The notes: a model not told the origin generated them from the sequence alone. Counted from the stretch's first letter, positions 42,510 to 51,598 are shown. The stretch: DNA of 64,000 nt from Hymenobacter sediminis (GCF_003231285.1 NZ_QKNS01000006.1:248001-312000); one strand, 5' to 3'. A program made the numbers and translations.

Positions 42510-43028
42510 TTAATCCAGCGGAATGTATTCCGAAATCTTCTGCCCCAGAGCCCGGCCGCGCAGATTATGGGCCAGTACGCGGCCCTCCGGGTCCAGCAGC
42601 ACCGAGTACGGAATGGAATGCACCCCGTACGCCCGGGCCCCGGCACTCTGCCAACCCCTCAGGTCCGAAACATGGTGCCACGTCAGTTCATCGGCAGCAA
42701 TGGCTTGGTGCCAACGTGCCTTGTTCACGTCCAGCGACACGCTGTAGATTTCCAGTCCCCGGCTATGAAACTGCCCGTAGATTTTACGCAGGTTGGGGCT
42801 CTCGGCCCGGCAGGGCCCACACCAGGAAGCCCAGAAATCAACGAGCACATACTTGCCACGCAGGCTGCTCAGCGCCAGCTTGCTGCCATCGAGCCCAGGC
42901 AGGTTGATGTCGGGGGCTGCCGGGGTGCTGGGCTTTACAACGGCAGCCGGGGTAGCAGTAGCCGCTGGCCTCTGGCAACTTACGCCCACCAACAGCACAA
43001 GCACTCCGCTAAGGGTTCGACGCATCAT
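42510..43028 (-). CDS. TlpA-family thiol:disulfide oxidoreductase, short lipoprotein
   Basis: 172 residues. Lipoprotein signal (GVLVLLVGVSC), a short Ala/Pro linker, then only the thioredoxin domain: NLPGLDGSKLALSSLRGKYVLVDFWASWCGPCRAESPNL with CGPC, and YGVHSIPYSVLLDPEGRVLAHNLRGRAL. Over the thioredoxin domain it is very similar to the protein at 41186 at both residue and base level, pointing to a tandem duplication in which one copy lost or never had the DUF4369-like part. A 178-nt gap separates it from the downstream copy. Confidence 0.92.
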   Translation of the reverse strand: MMRRTLSGVLVLLVGVSCQRPAATATPAAVVKPSTPAAPDINLPGLDGSKLALSSLRGKYVLVDFWASWCGPCRAESPNLRKIYGQFHSRGLEIYSVSLDVNKARWHQAIAADELTWHHVSDLRGWQSAGARAYGVHSIPYSVLLDPEGRVLAHNLRGRALGQKISEYIPLD

Positions 43029-43082
43029 AGGGGGTAGTAAATTATAACGGAACAGAATAAATAACCCTGCCCCGAAGTTAAC

Positions 43083-43116
43083 AAAAAACCACCGGCCGCC
43101 GGGCCGGTGGTTTTTT
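43083..43116. terminator. 15-bp perfect terminator hairpin
   Basis: AAAAAACCACCGGCC (43083-43097) pairs with GGCCGGTGGTTTTTT (43102-43116), 4-nt loop. It serves gatB on the minus strand. Confidence 0.88.
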
Positions 43117-43133
43117 GTTGAAAGTAGTGAGGA

Positions 43134-44591
43134 TTACGCGTCAAGTTTCTGGCGCAGCAGCTGGTTGGCCATTTTCGGGTCAGCCTTGCCGCCTGTCAGC
43201 TTCATCAGCTCCCCCATAAACATGCCGGTCAACGACTTTTTGCCGGCGCGGTATTCGGCGACCTTGGCCGGGTTGGCGTCCAGCACCTGCTGAATCATGG
43301 CTTCCAGCGCACCGGCATCCGATTGCTGCAAGAGCCCTTGGGCCTCAGCAGCAGCGGCGGCAGTTTGCCCAGGGTTTTCGAGCAGGTAGGGAAATAGCTG
43401 CTTGCTAGCAACCGAGTGTCCTACCTTGTTCTCATCAATGAGTCCAATGATATCGGCCAGATGCTGGGGCGTAAGCGGGAACTGGTCGAGGGTTAGGGCT
43501 CGCTCGTTGAGGTAGGCTTTTACGGGGCCGGTTACCCAGTTAGCGGCCGCTTTGGCATTGGTGGTGAGGCGCGTCAACTCATCAAAGAACAGGGCTACGT
43601 CCTTGTCAGCAGTCAGCACGTTGGCATCATAGTCCGAGAGGCCCAGCTCGCCGGTGAAGCGGGCGTAGAGCTGCTGGGGCAAAGCTGGCAACTCAGCTTG
43701 CACGCGGTGCAGCCATTCATCATCAATGATAACCGGGGGCAGATCGGGCTCCGGGAAGTACCGGTAGTCGTTCATGGTTTCCTTGCTGCGCTGCCCGCTG
43801 GTGGTACCGGTTTGCGCATCAAAGCCCCGGGTTTCGCTATCGATTACCTCGCCGGCTTCAGCTAGGGCAATCTGCCGCTCAATCTCGTACTCAATGGCCC
43901 GCTGCACATTGCGGAAGGAGTTCATGTTCTTCACCTCCACCTTGGTACCAAACTGGTCGGCGCCTTTCAGCATTACCGAAATGTTGGCGTCGCAGCGCAG
44001 GGAGCCTTCCTCCATGTTGCCGTCGCAGATGCCCAGGTACTGCACCAGTTTCTTGATTTCGGAGAGGTAGGCATAGGCTTCCTCAGCATTCCGAATATCA
44101 GGCTCCGATACAATTTCAATCAGGGGCACACCAGCCCGGTTCAGGTCCACCAGCGTTTCTACCTCGCCCGCTAAGTGCATCGATTTGCCTGCGTCTTCCT
44201 CCATGTGGATGCGGGTAATGCCGATTTTCTTGGTCGAACCATCCGAGAGGCGAACTTCTACGTGGCCGCCGGTGCAGATAGGAGTTTTGTCCTGGGTAAT
44301 CTGGTAGCCCTTGGGAAGGTCGGGGTAGAAGTAGTTTTTGCGCGCAAACAGGTTGTCGCGGCGGATCTGGCAGTTGGTGGCTAGGCCCATTTTCATGGCA
44401 TACTCCACGGCCGTGTAGTTCACGCGGGGCAGGGTACCGGGGTGGCCTAGCGTGATAACGCTGAGGTTGTTATTGGGCAGAGCGCCGTACTCGTTTTCGT
44501 CGGAAGAGTACATTTTGCTGCGGGTAAGCAGCTGGGCGTGTACCTCCAGACCAATGACGGGCTGGTATTTGGCTTTAATGCTTTCGTCCAT
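43134..44591 (-). CDS. gatB: Asp-tRNA(Asn)/Glu-tRNA(Gln) amidotransferase subunit B
   Basis: 485 residues, the usual length. It converts mischarged Glu-tRNA(Gln) or Asp-tRNA(Asn) to the amide within the GatCAB complex. Signature segments: YQPVIGLEVHAQLLTRSKMYS, GHPGTLPRVN, NYFYPDLPKGYQITQ, RIHMEEDAGKSMH, LVDLNRAGVPLIEIVSEPD, RCDANISV and VEVKNMNSFRNVQRAIEYEI. The C-terminal YqeY-like tail (about 335-485) ends in GKADPKMANQLLRQKL. GatA and GatC are not in the window. A TACCTTGC box lies upstream on this strand near 44643. Confidence 0.97.
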   Translation of the reverse strand: MDESIKAKYQPVIGLEVHAQLLTRSKMYSSDENEYGALPNNNLSVITLGHPGTLPRVNYTAVEYAMKMGLATNCQIRRDNLFARKNYFYPDLPKGYQITQDKTPICTGGHVEVRLSDGSTKKIGITRIHMEEDAGKSMHLAGEVETLVDLNRAGVPLIEIVSEPDIRNAEEAYAYLSEIKKLVQYLGICDGNMEEGSLRCDANISVMLKGADQFGTKVEVKNMNSFRNVQRAIEYEIERQIALAEAGEVIDSETRGFDAQTGTTSGQRSKETMNDYRYFPEPDLPPVIIDDEWLHRVQAELPALPQQLYARFTGELGLSDYDANVLTADKDVALFFDELTRLTTNAKAAANWVTGPVKAYLNERALTLDQFPLTPQHLADIIGLIDENKVGHSVASKQLFPYLLENPGQTAAAAAEAQGLLQQSDAGALEAMIQQVLDANPAKVAEYRAGKKSLTGMFMGELMKLTGGKADPKMANQLLRQKLDA

Positions 44592-44607
44592 AAATCGTTG
44601 ATGCGCG

Positions 44608-44631
44608 CTGATTAGGCTGATTGCGCTGATT
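44608..44631. repeat. Three short CTGATT repeats, 9-nt period
   Basis: CTGATT occurs at 44608, 44617 and 44626 in the region upstream of gatB. Confidence 0.5.
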
Positions 44632-44672
44632 TTTTTGCAAGGTAAGCACTATTCCGGCGGGGCCATAAACCT

Positions 44673-44748
44673 GGCATTCCGAGCGGGGGTAGGAATCCGG
44701 ATTACTTACGAGAAGCTAACCCAGATTCCTACCCCCGCTCGGAATGCC
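44673..44748. repeat. 25-bp perfect inverted repeat upstream of gatB
   Basis: Arms 44673-44697 and 44724-44748 are exactly complementary, with a 26-nt spacer. It lies between two minus-strand genes, downstream of the one at 44772 and upstream of gatB, and probably ends the transcript of the former. Confidence 0.8.
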
Positions 44749-44771
44749 ACGAAGAGCGTTGAGTAACTGCC

Positions 44772-45740
44772 CTAGTCGTTGAACACCGGAATGTATGCAG
44801 CCTGGAAGGCGTTGCCGGCCTGGTTGTAGGCGGCAGCCAGCTTCTGGTTCTGACTATTGTAGAGGTTGATGAAGCCGTTGAACTTGTCGGCATCGGCTTT
44901 AGTAAGGGCGTCTTTGCGTTCCAGCAGCTCCTTCATCTGGGCGGCCTGGGTGGTAGCAAATCCGGCATAGAATTTCACCAGATTGCGGGCTGCGTCGCGG
45001 TAGCGGGCATCTTTGCCGCGAAAGGCCGGAATGGCAGTCAGCTCGGCAGTAGCAGTTTTGGAGTCATCCACCAGTTGCAGGCGGGCGGCTTCGAATGCGG
45101 CCGGGTCCTGGGCGCTCATTGCATCCGTCATTTTGGCCGTAGCCTTCTCAATGCGGAACTGCGCTAGGTACACCTTATGCTGGTAGCTGTTCACCTCCGA
45201 CACTTGGCGCATGTACTCGGCCAGGCGCTTACCTTCAGGGTCGGCAGAAATAGTCATGTTATGACGCTTGGCAAACCGGCGCTGGGCTGCGTCCACTGAG
45301 TCGTTAACAACCTGCAGCTTGGCTTCGGCAATTTCCTGAAGCTTGAAGTATTGCTCCATGTTCTCAACGGTAGCCGTGCGGGTAGCCGCCATCATATCCA
45401 CCGCTTTGTAGTCCTCAGAGTACACTTTCAGCAGCTGGTAAAAGGCCTCGGTGGTTTGCTCCTTAAAGCCTTTATCGTCCTTGAACGCGGGCATTTTGGC
45501 CACTTTGTTCAGGGAAGCTTCGGTTTGCTTGATCAGCTCCTGACGCTTGGCGTCAATCTTATTCTCGTTGTCGGAGTGGGCCGATTTGCTGATGTAGCGC
45601 AGGTTTTTCTTGAGCATGGCCCGCTGCTCACTCACAATAAAATTGTTGTAAGACCCGGGGTCGGTGAAGGTTTGGGCCTGAGCTAGGGTAGTGAGACCAG
45701 TCAGGAGGCCAGCAGTAATCAGAAGGGTAGAAAAGCGCAT
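44772..45740 (-). CDS. Exported helical protein, LIC11966-family-like
   Basis: 322 residues with a signal peptide (1-22, TTLAQAQ). The mature protein is almost entirely helical with conserved-looking starts YNNFIVSEQRAMLKKNLRYISKSAHSD and repeated four-helix units (residues 40-165 and 185-310) each with an F/Y..L..Y.......... pattern. This resembles proteins annotated as LIC11966 family surface proteins. Function unknown; probably periplasmic or surface-exposed. It is followed by the 25-bp inverted repeat. Confidence 0.7.
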   Translation of the reverse strand: MRFSTLLITAGLLTGLTTLAQAQTFTDPGSYNNFIVSEQRAMLKKNLRYISKSAHSDNENKIDAKRQELIKQTEASLNKVAKMPAFKDDKGFKEQTTEAFYQLLKVYSEDYKAVDMMAATRTATVENMEQYFKLQEIAEAKLQVVNDSVDAAQRRFAKRHNMTISADPEGKRLAEYMRQVSEVNSYQHKVYLAQFRIEKATAKMTDAMSAQDPAAFEAARLQLVDDSKTATAELTAIPAFRGKDARYRDAARNLVKFYAGFATTQAAQMKELLERKDALTKADADKFNGFINLYNSQNQKLAAAYNQAGNAFQAAYIPVFND

Positions 45741-45797
45741 AGAATAAGAAGAAGGATTTTACAGAAATCAACGTATTAACAGCCACCAGCCAGAGTA

Positions 45798-46679
45798 TTA
45801 GGACTTAGGCGCCGCCATCGACACCTTGGGCGGGCGCCGACGAAAAAGAGGCTCCTGCTTTATAGCAAAAGTTATAGGCACCGTGTAGTACACCATCACC
45901 GCACGGCCATCCTGGCGGCCTGGCTCAAAGCGGGCTAGTCCTCTTACAACTCGCAGGGCCTCCGCATCCAACAAAGGATCTACTTTATTTGCCACACTAG
46001 CTCGTTGCACCAGCCCTGTGCTATCCACTACAAATTTGATAAGCACTCTACCCTCTATTCCCCGACGAAGCGCTTTTCCCGGATAGCGAGTCGTACGGCC
46101 AATGTACTGTAGCAGCCCCTCCTGACCTCCCGGATACTTAGGCAGTACTTCGTACTCGAAAAAGGGAATTTCCTGTCCCTGCGGATTAAAGCAAACGCCA
46201 GTGGTTCGCTTATTATCTACCCAAGCCTCCTGGCGTTTTAGCTGGCCATCAGGGTAGTACAGCACCATTTCGCCCTCCCGCTTACCATTGACGTACCCCT
46301 GACGATACATGAGCTTACCATTTTCATGAAAGCCTTCATGAATTCCCACAGGCTTGCCATGCGAATATTCAGAATGAAAGCTTAGCTGGCCGTTTTTATA
46401 CCAGCCCTTACTGATGCCGTGCTGAATACGACGCTCAACGTTTTCATAGTACGAAACCGAATGAGGCTTGTCGTCCAGATAGTAAGTCCGGACGAAACCG
46501 GCTGAGTCATTTTGTAACTCAGTACGTCTTTGATACGCGGCTCCTTCTGCTGAAGGTAGAACTTCTCCGCCTTTGCTGACATACTCAGCTTTGGGAGTTG
46601 GCGGTAAGCTAGCAGCTTGTTGCGCTTGAACAGTGAGGCTGGTAAATACCAGACCAAGCACTAATAGATAATTTTTCAA
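45798..46679 (-). CDS. TonB-C-terminal protein with MORN-like repeats
   Basis: 293 residues from TTG 46679 (LKNYLLVLG..., giving a normal signal peptide ending TVQAQQ). The frame is open to another TTG at 46709, but that codon lies inside the -7 element at 46714-46707, so the downstream TTG is chosen. The middle part (about 90-190) has MORN/YwqK-type repeats: GWYKNGQLSFHSEYSHGKPVG, GFHENGKLMYRQGYVNGKREGE, LYYPDGQLKRQEAW. The last ~95 residues form a TonB C-terminal domain (IEGRVLIKFVVDSTGLVQRASV). There is no membrane anchor apart from the signal peptide, so it is a soluble periplasmic or secreted protein, not a classical energy transducer. Base composition is lower in GC than its neighbours. 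Confidence 0.85.
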   Translation of the reverse strand: MKNYLLVLGLVFTSLTVQAQQAASLPPTPKAEYVSKGGEVLPSAEGAAYQRRTELQNDSAGFVRTYYLDDKPHSVSYYENVERRIQHGISKGWYKNGQLSFHSEYSHGKPVGIHEGFHENGKLMYRQGYVNGKREGEMVLYYPDGQLKRQEAWVDNKRTTGVCFNPQGQEIPFFEYEVLPKYPGGQEGLLQYIGRTTRYPGKALRRGIEGRVLIKFVVDSTGLVQRASVANKVDPLLDAEALRVVRGLARFEPGRQDGRAVMVYYTVPITFAIKQEPLFRRRPPKVSMAAPKS

Positions 46680-46706
46680 TGTGAGTAAGCCAATAATATA
46701 TTCCGG

Positions 46707-46714
46707 CAAATGTA
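46707..46714 (-). promoter_or_regulatory. Bacteroidota -7 element (TACATTTG)
   Basis: Perfect TAnnTTTG on the minus strand, 27 nt before the TTG start at 46679. Confidence 0.6.
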
Positions 46715-46795
46715 ACTATTTGAAGCAGGTATAAAATAAGCGCAAAGCGTTTGTAGTTATCTCTTACTATATCATACTGATCCAGCCTAAATAGC

Positions 46796-46845
46796 AACTG
46801 ACCGGTAGCCTCTCCAGAGAAATCCAGAGTAGCCACCGGTCAGTT
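46796..46845 (-). terminator. Probable terminator of alaS
   Basis: AACTGACCGGT and ACCGGTCAGTT (11 bp) enclose a 28-nt segment with further pairing. Confidence 0.5.
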
Positions 46846-46870
46846 GTTTCCATTTATGGGGCGTGAGTTA

Positions 46871-49555
46871 CTATGCCAGTGCTTTGCTCACTAGTTCTTC
46901 GGCTCTGCCTATAGCCGCCACGATGCCGGCTACGTTCTTGCCGCCGGCGGTAGCGAAGAACGGCTGACCGCCGCCCCCACCCTGGATTTTCTTGGCCAGC
47001 TCGCGCACCAGTGTGCTAGCGTTGAGTTTACCACCTTTCGCCAGCTCATCATCGAGCATGACGGCCAGCTGGGGCTTGCCCTCGATTTCGGCACCGAGCA
47101 CAGCTACCAGGTTGGGCACGGCCTGACGAAGGTTGAAGGCCAGAGTTTTAAGCGCATCGGCGGAGGTAGCCTGCACCTGGGCTGCTAGGAAGCTCACGCC
47201 GTTAAGCGGCTTTACCTGGCCCACCAGTTGGTCTTTCTGCTGGTTGATGCTTTGCTGGGCAAACTGCTCAATCTGCTTGCGCAGGCCGGCATTCTCCTCG
47301 GTTTGCTTCTCGATGCTGGGAATGAGGTGCTGGGGGTTACCCAAGGCCTCGCGCACTTGGCCTAGCAAGTCCAGCTGCTGGTTTACGAAGGCTTCGGCAG
47401 CTTCGGCTGTAACGGCCTCAATGCGGCGCACACCTGCTCCTACCGCGCTTTCCGAGGTAATCTTGAAGAAGCCAATGTCGCCGGTGGTGCGCACGTGGGT
47501 GCCGCCGCAGAGCTCCACCGAGAAGTCCCGGTCGAAGGTGATGACACGCACGAACTCGCCGTACTTCTCCCCGAACAGAGCGGTAGCACCCAGGGCTTTG
47601 GCTTCGTCGATGGGCACATTGCGGCGCTCATCCAGCGGAATCTGCTCCCGAATCTTGCGGTTCACGATGGTTTCCACCTGGCGCAACTGGTCGTCGGTTA
47701 CCTTGGTGAAATGGCTGAAGTCGAAGCGCAGCAGCTTTTCGTTAACTAAAGAGCCTTTCTGGGCCACGTGGGTACCTACTACCTCGCGCAGAGCAGCTTG
47801 CAGCAAGTGCGTGGCGGTATGGTTGCGCCGGATCTGGTCACGACGGGCGTGGTCCACTTCGGCGCTGAAGTCGGCATCCAGGTCCTGGGGCAGGTCCAGC
47901 ACGGTGTGCACGATGAGGTCGTTTTCCTTTTTCGTGTCCAGGACGCGCACCTTGCTCAGGGGCGACACCAGGTAGCCCGTGTCGCCAATCTGCCCGCCCG
48001 ACTCGGCGTAGAACGGCGTCTGGTCGAGCACTACCTGGTACTCGGTTTTGCCTTTGCGGTCGGTGCGGCGGTAGCGCAGAATGCGGGCCGGAGCCTGCTC
48101 CTGGTCGTAGCCCACGAAAGCAGGCTGCTCCTCCGATTCGGTTACGATGGTCCAGTCGCTCTGCTCGGCTTCCTGGGCATTGCGCGAGCGGTTTTTCTGG
48201 GCCTCCAGCTCTTTCTTGAAACCTTCATCATCCACCGTCAGGCCTTTTTCACGGGCAATGAGGGCAGTAAGGTCCAGGGGGAAGCCAAACGTGTCCGACA
48301 GTTCGAAAGCGGTTTTGCCATCGATGCGGTTGCCGTTCTGGCGGGCGGTTTCCTCCAGCGCGTCGAGGCGGCGCAGACCGTTCTCCAAGGTTTTCAGGAA
48401 GGCAATTTCTTCCTCCTCAATCACGCGCTGCACAAACTGCTGCTGCTGCTTGAGTTCGGGGAAGATGTCGGCCATCTGGTCGGCCAGCACGGGCACCAGC
48501 TTGTAGAGGAAAGGCTGCTTCTGGTTCAGCGAGGAAAAGGCGTAGCGCACGGCGCGGCGCAGAATCCGGCGGATTACGTAGCCGGCCTTCACGTTGCTAG
48601 GCAGCTGACCGTCGGCAATGGTAAAGCTGATGGTCCGGATGTGGTCGGCAATAACCCGGATAGCAATGTCCGTTTTCTCGTTCTCGGTAACCGGCTGGTC
48701 GTTCACGGTGGCGGGCGCCGTACCGTGGTACTGCAAGCCAGCCTGAGCGGCAATGAACTGAATCAGGGGCTGGAATACGTCGGTGTCGTAGTTCGACTTT
48801 ACGCCCGACACGGCCATCATCAAACGCTCGAAGCCCATGCCCGTATCTACGTTCTGCTGAGGTAGTTTTAGCAGCGACTTATCGGCGCGGCGCTCGAACT
48901 CCATGAACACGTTGTTCCAGATTTCGACTACCTGGGGGTGGTCGGCGTTCACCAGTTCGGCGCCGCCTTTCTGGGCTACCTCGGCCTCGTCGCGCAGGTC
49001 AATGTGGATTTCGGTGCAGGGGCCGCAAGGACCCGTGTCGCCCATTTCCCAGAAGTTATCCTTCTTGTTGCCGGGCAGAATCCGGTCGTCGGAAGTGTAC
49101 TGGCGCCATAGCTCCTGAGTCTCGGTGTCGGGGCCGAGGCCGTCGCCCTTGTCGCCTTCAAAGTAAGTCACGTAGAGGCGGTCCTTGGGCAGCTTATACA
49201 CTTCCGTAAGCAATTCCCACGCCCAGGCAATGGCGTCCTTCTTGAAGTAATCACCAAACGACCAGTTGCCGAGCATCTCGAACATGGTGTGGTGGTAGGT
49301 ATCGTAGCCTACCTCTTCCAGGTCGTTGTGCTTGCCCGACACGCGCAGACACTTTTGGGTATCAGCAATGCGCTTGAAGGGCGCGGGTTTGTTGCCGAGG
49401 AAGTAATCCTTGAACGGGGCCATGCCCGAGTTGATGAACAGCAGCGTGGGGTCATCCTTTACCACAATGGGCGCTGAGGGCACGATGTGGTGGCCTTTGG
49501 AGGCGAAGAAATCCAGGAACTGCTGGCGGACGTGGCTGGCGGTGGGAAGTGACAT
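46871..49555 (-). CDS. alaS: Alanyl-tRNA synthetase
   Basis: 894 residues from ATG 49555. Charges tRNA(Ala). The class II core includes VRQQFLDFFASKGHHIVPSAPIV, DPTLLFINSGMAPFKDYFLG (motif 1 region) and HTMFEMLGNWSFGDYFKKDA (motif 2). The editing domain has the zinc site HTATHLLQAALREVVGTHV and CGGTHVRTTGDIG. The C-terminal DHHA1 domain has GGKLNASTLVRELAKKIQGGGGGQPFFATAGG. Usual length and domain order. A few codons upstream of the chosen start (to 49588) are open but not conserved-looking. Confidence 0.97.
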   Translation of the reverse strand: MSLPTASHVRQQFLDFFASKGHHIVPSAPIVVKDDPTLLFINSGMAPFKDYFLGNKPAPFKRIADTQKCLRVSGKHNDLEEVGYDTYHHTMFEMLGNWSFGDYFKKDAIAWAWELLTEVYKLPKDRLYVTYFEGDKGDGLGPDTETQELWRQYTSDDRILPGNKKDNFWEMGDTGPCGPCTEIHIDLRDEAEVAQKGGAELVNADHPQVVEIWNNVFMEFERRADKSLLKLPQQNVDTGMGFERLMMAVSGVKSNYDTDVFQPLIQFIAAQAGLQYHGTAPATVNDQPVTENEKTDIAIRVIADHIRTISFTIADGQLPSNVKAGYVIRRILRRAVRYAFSSLNQKQPFLYKLVPVLADQMADIFPELKQQQQFVQRVIEEEEIAFLKTLENGLRRLDALEETARQNGNRIDGKTAFELSDTFGFPLDLTALIAREKGLTVDDEGFKKELEAQKNRSRNAQEAEQSDWTIVTESEEQPAFVGYDQEQAPARILRYRRTDRKGKTEYQVVLDQTPFYAESGGQIGDTGYLVSPLSKVRVLDTKKENDLIVHTVLDLPQDLDADFSAEVDHARRDQIRRNHTATHLLQAALREVVGTHVAQKGSLVNEKLLRFDFSHFTKVTDDQLRQVETIVNRKIREQIPLDERRNVPIDEAKALGATALFGEKYGEFVRVITFDRDFSVELCGGTHVRTTGDIGFFKITSESAVGAGVRRIEAVTAEAAEAFVNQQLDLLGQVREALGNPQHLIPSIEKQTEENAGLRKQIEQFAQQSINQQKDQLVGQVKPLNGVSFLAAQVQATSADALKTLAFNLRQAVPNLVAVLGAEIEGKPQLAVMLDDELAKGGKLNASTLVRELAKKIQGGGGGQPFFATAGGKNVAGIVAAIGRAEELVSKALA

Positions 49556-49775
49556 AAAATAGATAGTACGCCAACAGACCGTTGGCACTCGTGAGGTTCG
49601 TTAAAATTGGCAGCGGCCGGTATTTTGGCTACTTTTCGCTTTCGGATAGAAAGCCGTGGTGGGCAAAGTTAGCCCTCTTTACAGAAGTGAGAAACCCGAA
49701 GTGAAAGCTGGGCTTTATCAGAACAGTTTTTCGGCTACTTTCTCTCATCCTCGTTTCACCTCTGAGTTCTCCCCT

Positions 49776-50138
49776 ATGCCCTATAAAGAGCGCGACATCG
49801 AGAAACAATACTTCACCATCGGCGAGGTAGCGGCCCAGTTCAACGTGGCTCCGTCGCTGATTCGGTTCTGGGAAACGGAGTTTGAGGAACTGCGCCCGCG
49901 CAAAAGCAAAAAGGGCAACCGACTCTACACCCCTCAAGACATCGACATCTTCCGCACCATTTACCACCTGGTAAAGGAGCGCGGCTACACCATTCCCGGC
50001 GCCCGCGACATGCTCAAACAAAAAGGGCCCCAGCTCAAGGAGAAAATCGACGTGATTCAGAGCCTGGAGCGGGTCCGCAAGTTCATGGTGACGATGAAAA
50101 AGGAGCTGGACACCATTGGCAAGGCCCAGCAGGGGTAA
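49776..50138 (+). CDS. MerR-family transcriptional regulator
   Basis: 120 residues from ATG 49776. MerR helix-turn-helix: KQYFTIGEVAAQFNVAPSLIRFWETEFEELRPRKSKKGNRLYTPQDIDIFRTIYHLVKERGYTIPGARDML, followed by a short coiled-coil helix (LKEKIDVIQSLERVRKFMVTMKKEL). It lacks a separate effector domain, like the small MerR proteins widespread in Bacteroidota. Its stop codon overlaps the next ATG (TAATG), so it is coupled to a small membrane protein and, further on, dprA. Confidence 0.94.
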   Translation: MPYKERDIEKQYFTIGEVAAQFNVAPSLIRFWETEFEELRPRKSKKGNRLYTPQDIDIFRTIYHLVKERGYTIPGARDMLKQKGPQLKEKIDVIQSLERVRKFMVTMKKELDTIGKAQQG

Positions 50139-50443
50139 TGTTTACAGATATCAGAAACTGGAAAACAATTGTCGCTGTACTATGGGACCTTGTTAGGGTG
50201 CTCCTAGCAGATATAGGGGTAGTTTTCTTTGCGTATCTGTGGCTAATGGGCGATAAGGAAAGCCGCAACTATACTGATGAATACAGAATAATTGCCACTA
50301 TTTTAGGTGCCTACTTGCTCGGTCTGCTGGCCCTGGGGATATACGAGCAGGCCAAACACCGTCGTACTTCCAGAGTAGTAGCCCTAGCCCTAGGTGCGCT
50401 TCCCATTATGCGTTTACTTAGTAAGTATCTATCCTTGATTTAA
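50138..50443 (+). CDS. Small membrane protein coupled to the MerR gene
   Basis: 101 residues, ATG overlapping the upstream stop by one base. Three hydrophobic segments: about 13-37 (VLWDLVRVLLADIGVVFFAYLWL), 51-68 (IIATILGAYLLGLLALGI) and 82-95. No family recognised. The AT content is higher than in the flanking genes, which fits a less conserved or more recently acquired gene. Confidence 0.65.
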   Translation: MFTDIRNWKTIVAVLWDLVRVLLADIGVVFFAYLWLMGDKESRNYTDEYRIIATILGAYLLGLLALGIYEQAKHRRTSRVVALALGALPIMRLLSKYLSLI

Positions 50444-50464
50444 CATTGATATATTACCAATCAA

Positions 50465-51598
50465 GTGGAATCTGTTACACAGGATCTTTATTACGAAGTC
50501 GCCCTTACGCTTTTCCCTAACATCGGGCCGCAGCTGACGCGGCAGCTGATGAGCTATGGGGGCTCGGCCAAAAACGTGCTGCATCTGCCGCCGGGCAAGT
50601 TGCGCAAGATTCCGGGGGTAGGGCCTGCTACCGTTGCCATCCTGACCGGGGCTGAGCGCACCGCTGCGTTAAACCAAGCCGAAGCCGCCCTACGCAAAGC
50701 AGAGAAGGACGGCGTACAGATTCTGTTCTACACCAGCAAGCAGTTTCCGGCACGGCTAAAGCAACTCCCCGATGCGCCTACCCTGCTCTACTACCAGGGA
50801 ACTGCCGACCTGAACCACCCCAAAACCGTGGCCCTAGTAGGCACCCGCCAGGCCACCGACTACGGCCGCGAACAAACCGAGAAATTAGTAAAAGGCATTG
50901 CTTCGCACCAGCCCCTGATTATCAGCGGCCTAGCCTACGGCATTGACATTGCCGCCCACCGTGCGGCCTTGCAGGAAGGGCTCGAAACCATTGGCGTAAT
51001 GGCTACAGGTCTGGACAAGCTCTACCCCCCGGCCCACCGCAAAACCGCCGAGAAGATGCTCAGCCAGGGCGGTCTGCTCACGGAGTTTGCCTTCGGCACT
51101 CAGCCCGATAAGTATAATTTCCCAGCTAGAAACAGAATTATTGCCGGCCTGGCTGATGGAACTGTGGTGGTAGAAGCCGCAAAAAAGGGTGGCGCCCTCA
51201 TCACCGCCGACCTGGCCCAGGGTTACAACCGCGACGTGCTGGCAGTGCCGGGGCCGCTGGGTTCGCCGGCCTCCGAGGGCTGCCACGAGCTGATTAAGTC
51301 CAATAAAGCGGCTCTGTATTCCGAGCCCAAGGACCTGGAGGAGCTACTGAACTGGGATGCGGCCTTGCATCTGCAGGGCAAGTTCAAGGGCCCTACCCCC
51401 TACGATCCGGCCGACTTCACCGCGGAAGAGTTTCAGTTGATTGCCGTACTTCAGGCGGCCGCTAACCGCGAAGAGCACCTCGATACCTTGGCCTGGAAGG
51501 CGCAGCTACCCATTCATACGGCGACTTCCTTGCTGCTGGGGCTGGAGTTTCGGGCTGTCATCAAGGCCTTGCCGGGCAAGCGGTTTGTGCTGGTATAA
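50465..51598 (+). CDS. dprA: DNA-processing protein DprA
   Basis: 377 residues from GTG 50465. It loads RecA on incoming single-stranded DNA during natural transformation. An N-terminal HhH-like region (LTLFPNIGPQLTRQLMSYGG, RKIPGVGPATVAIL) precedes the Rossmann-like DprA domain: TVALVGTRQATDYGREQTEKL, LIISGLAYGIDIAAHRAAL, TIGVMATGLDKLYPPAHR, GGLLTEFAFGTQPDKYNFPARNRIIAGLADGTVVVEAAKKGGALITA. The C-terminal winged-helix-like part (about 320-377) matches the DML1-like domain. Confidence 0.96.
   Translation: MESVTQDLYYEVALTLFPNIGPQLTRQLMSYGGSAKNVLHLPPGKLRKIPGVGPATVAILTGAERTAALNQAEAALRKAEKDGVQILFYTSKQFPARLKQLPDAPTLLYYQGTADLNHPKTVALVGTRQATDYGREQTEKLVKGIASHQPLIISGLAYGIDIAAHRAALQEGLETIGVMATGLDKLYPPAHRKTAEKMLSQGGLLTEFAFGTQPDKYNFPARNRIIAGLADGTVVVEAAKKGGALITADLAQGYNRDVLAVPGPLGSPASEGCHELIKSNKAALYSEPKDLEELLNWDAALHLQGKFKGPTPYDPADFTAEEFQLIAVLQAAANREEHLDTLAWKAQLPIHTATSLLLGLEFRAVIKALPGKRFVLV

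Noticed and set aside
44608..44631. Three CTGATT units as a possible CRISPR or iteron
   Set aside because: Only three 6-base units with a 9-base period; no spacers, no replication genes.
46609..46836. 75-codon minus ORF with a membrane-like segment near the TonB/MORN gene
   Set aside because: It overlaps the signal-peptide region of a better-supported gene and its promoter, and the hydrophobic part comes from AT-rich intergenic sequence.
47133..48865. Long plus-strand ORFs opposite alaS
   Set aside because: Antisense shadows of a GC-rich conserved gene; Ser/Arg- or Val/Gly-rich composition.
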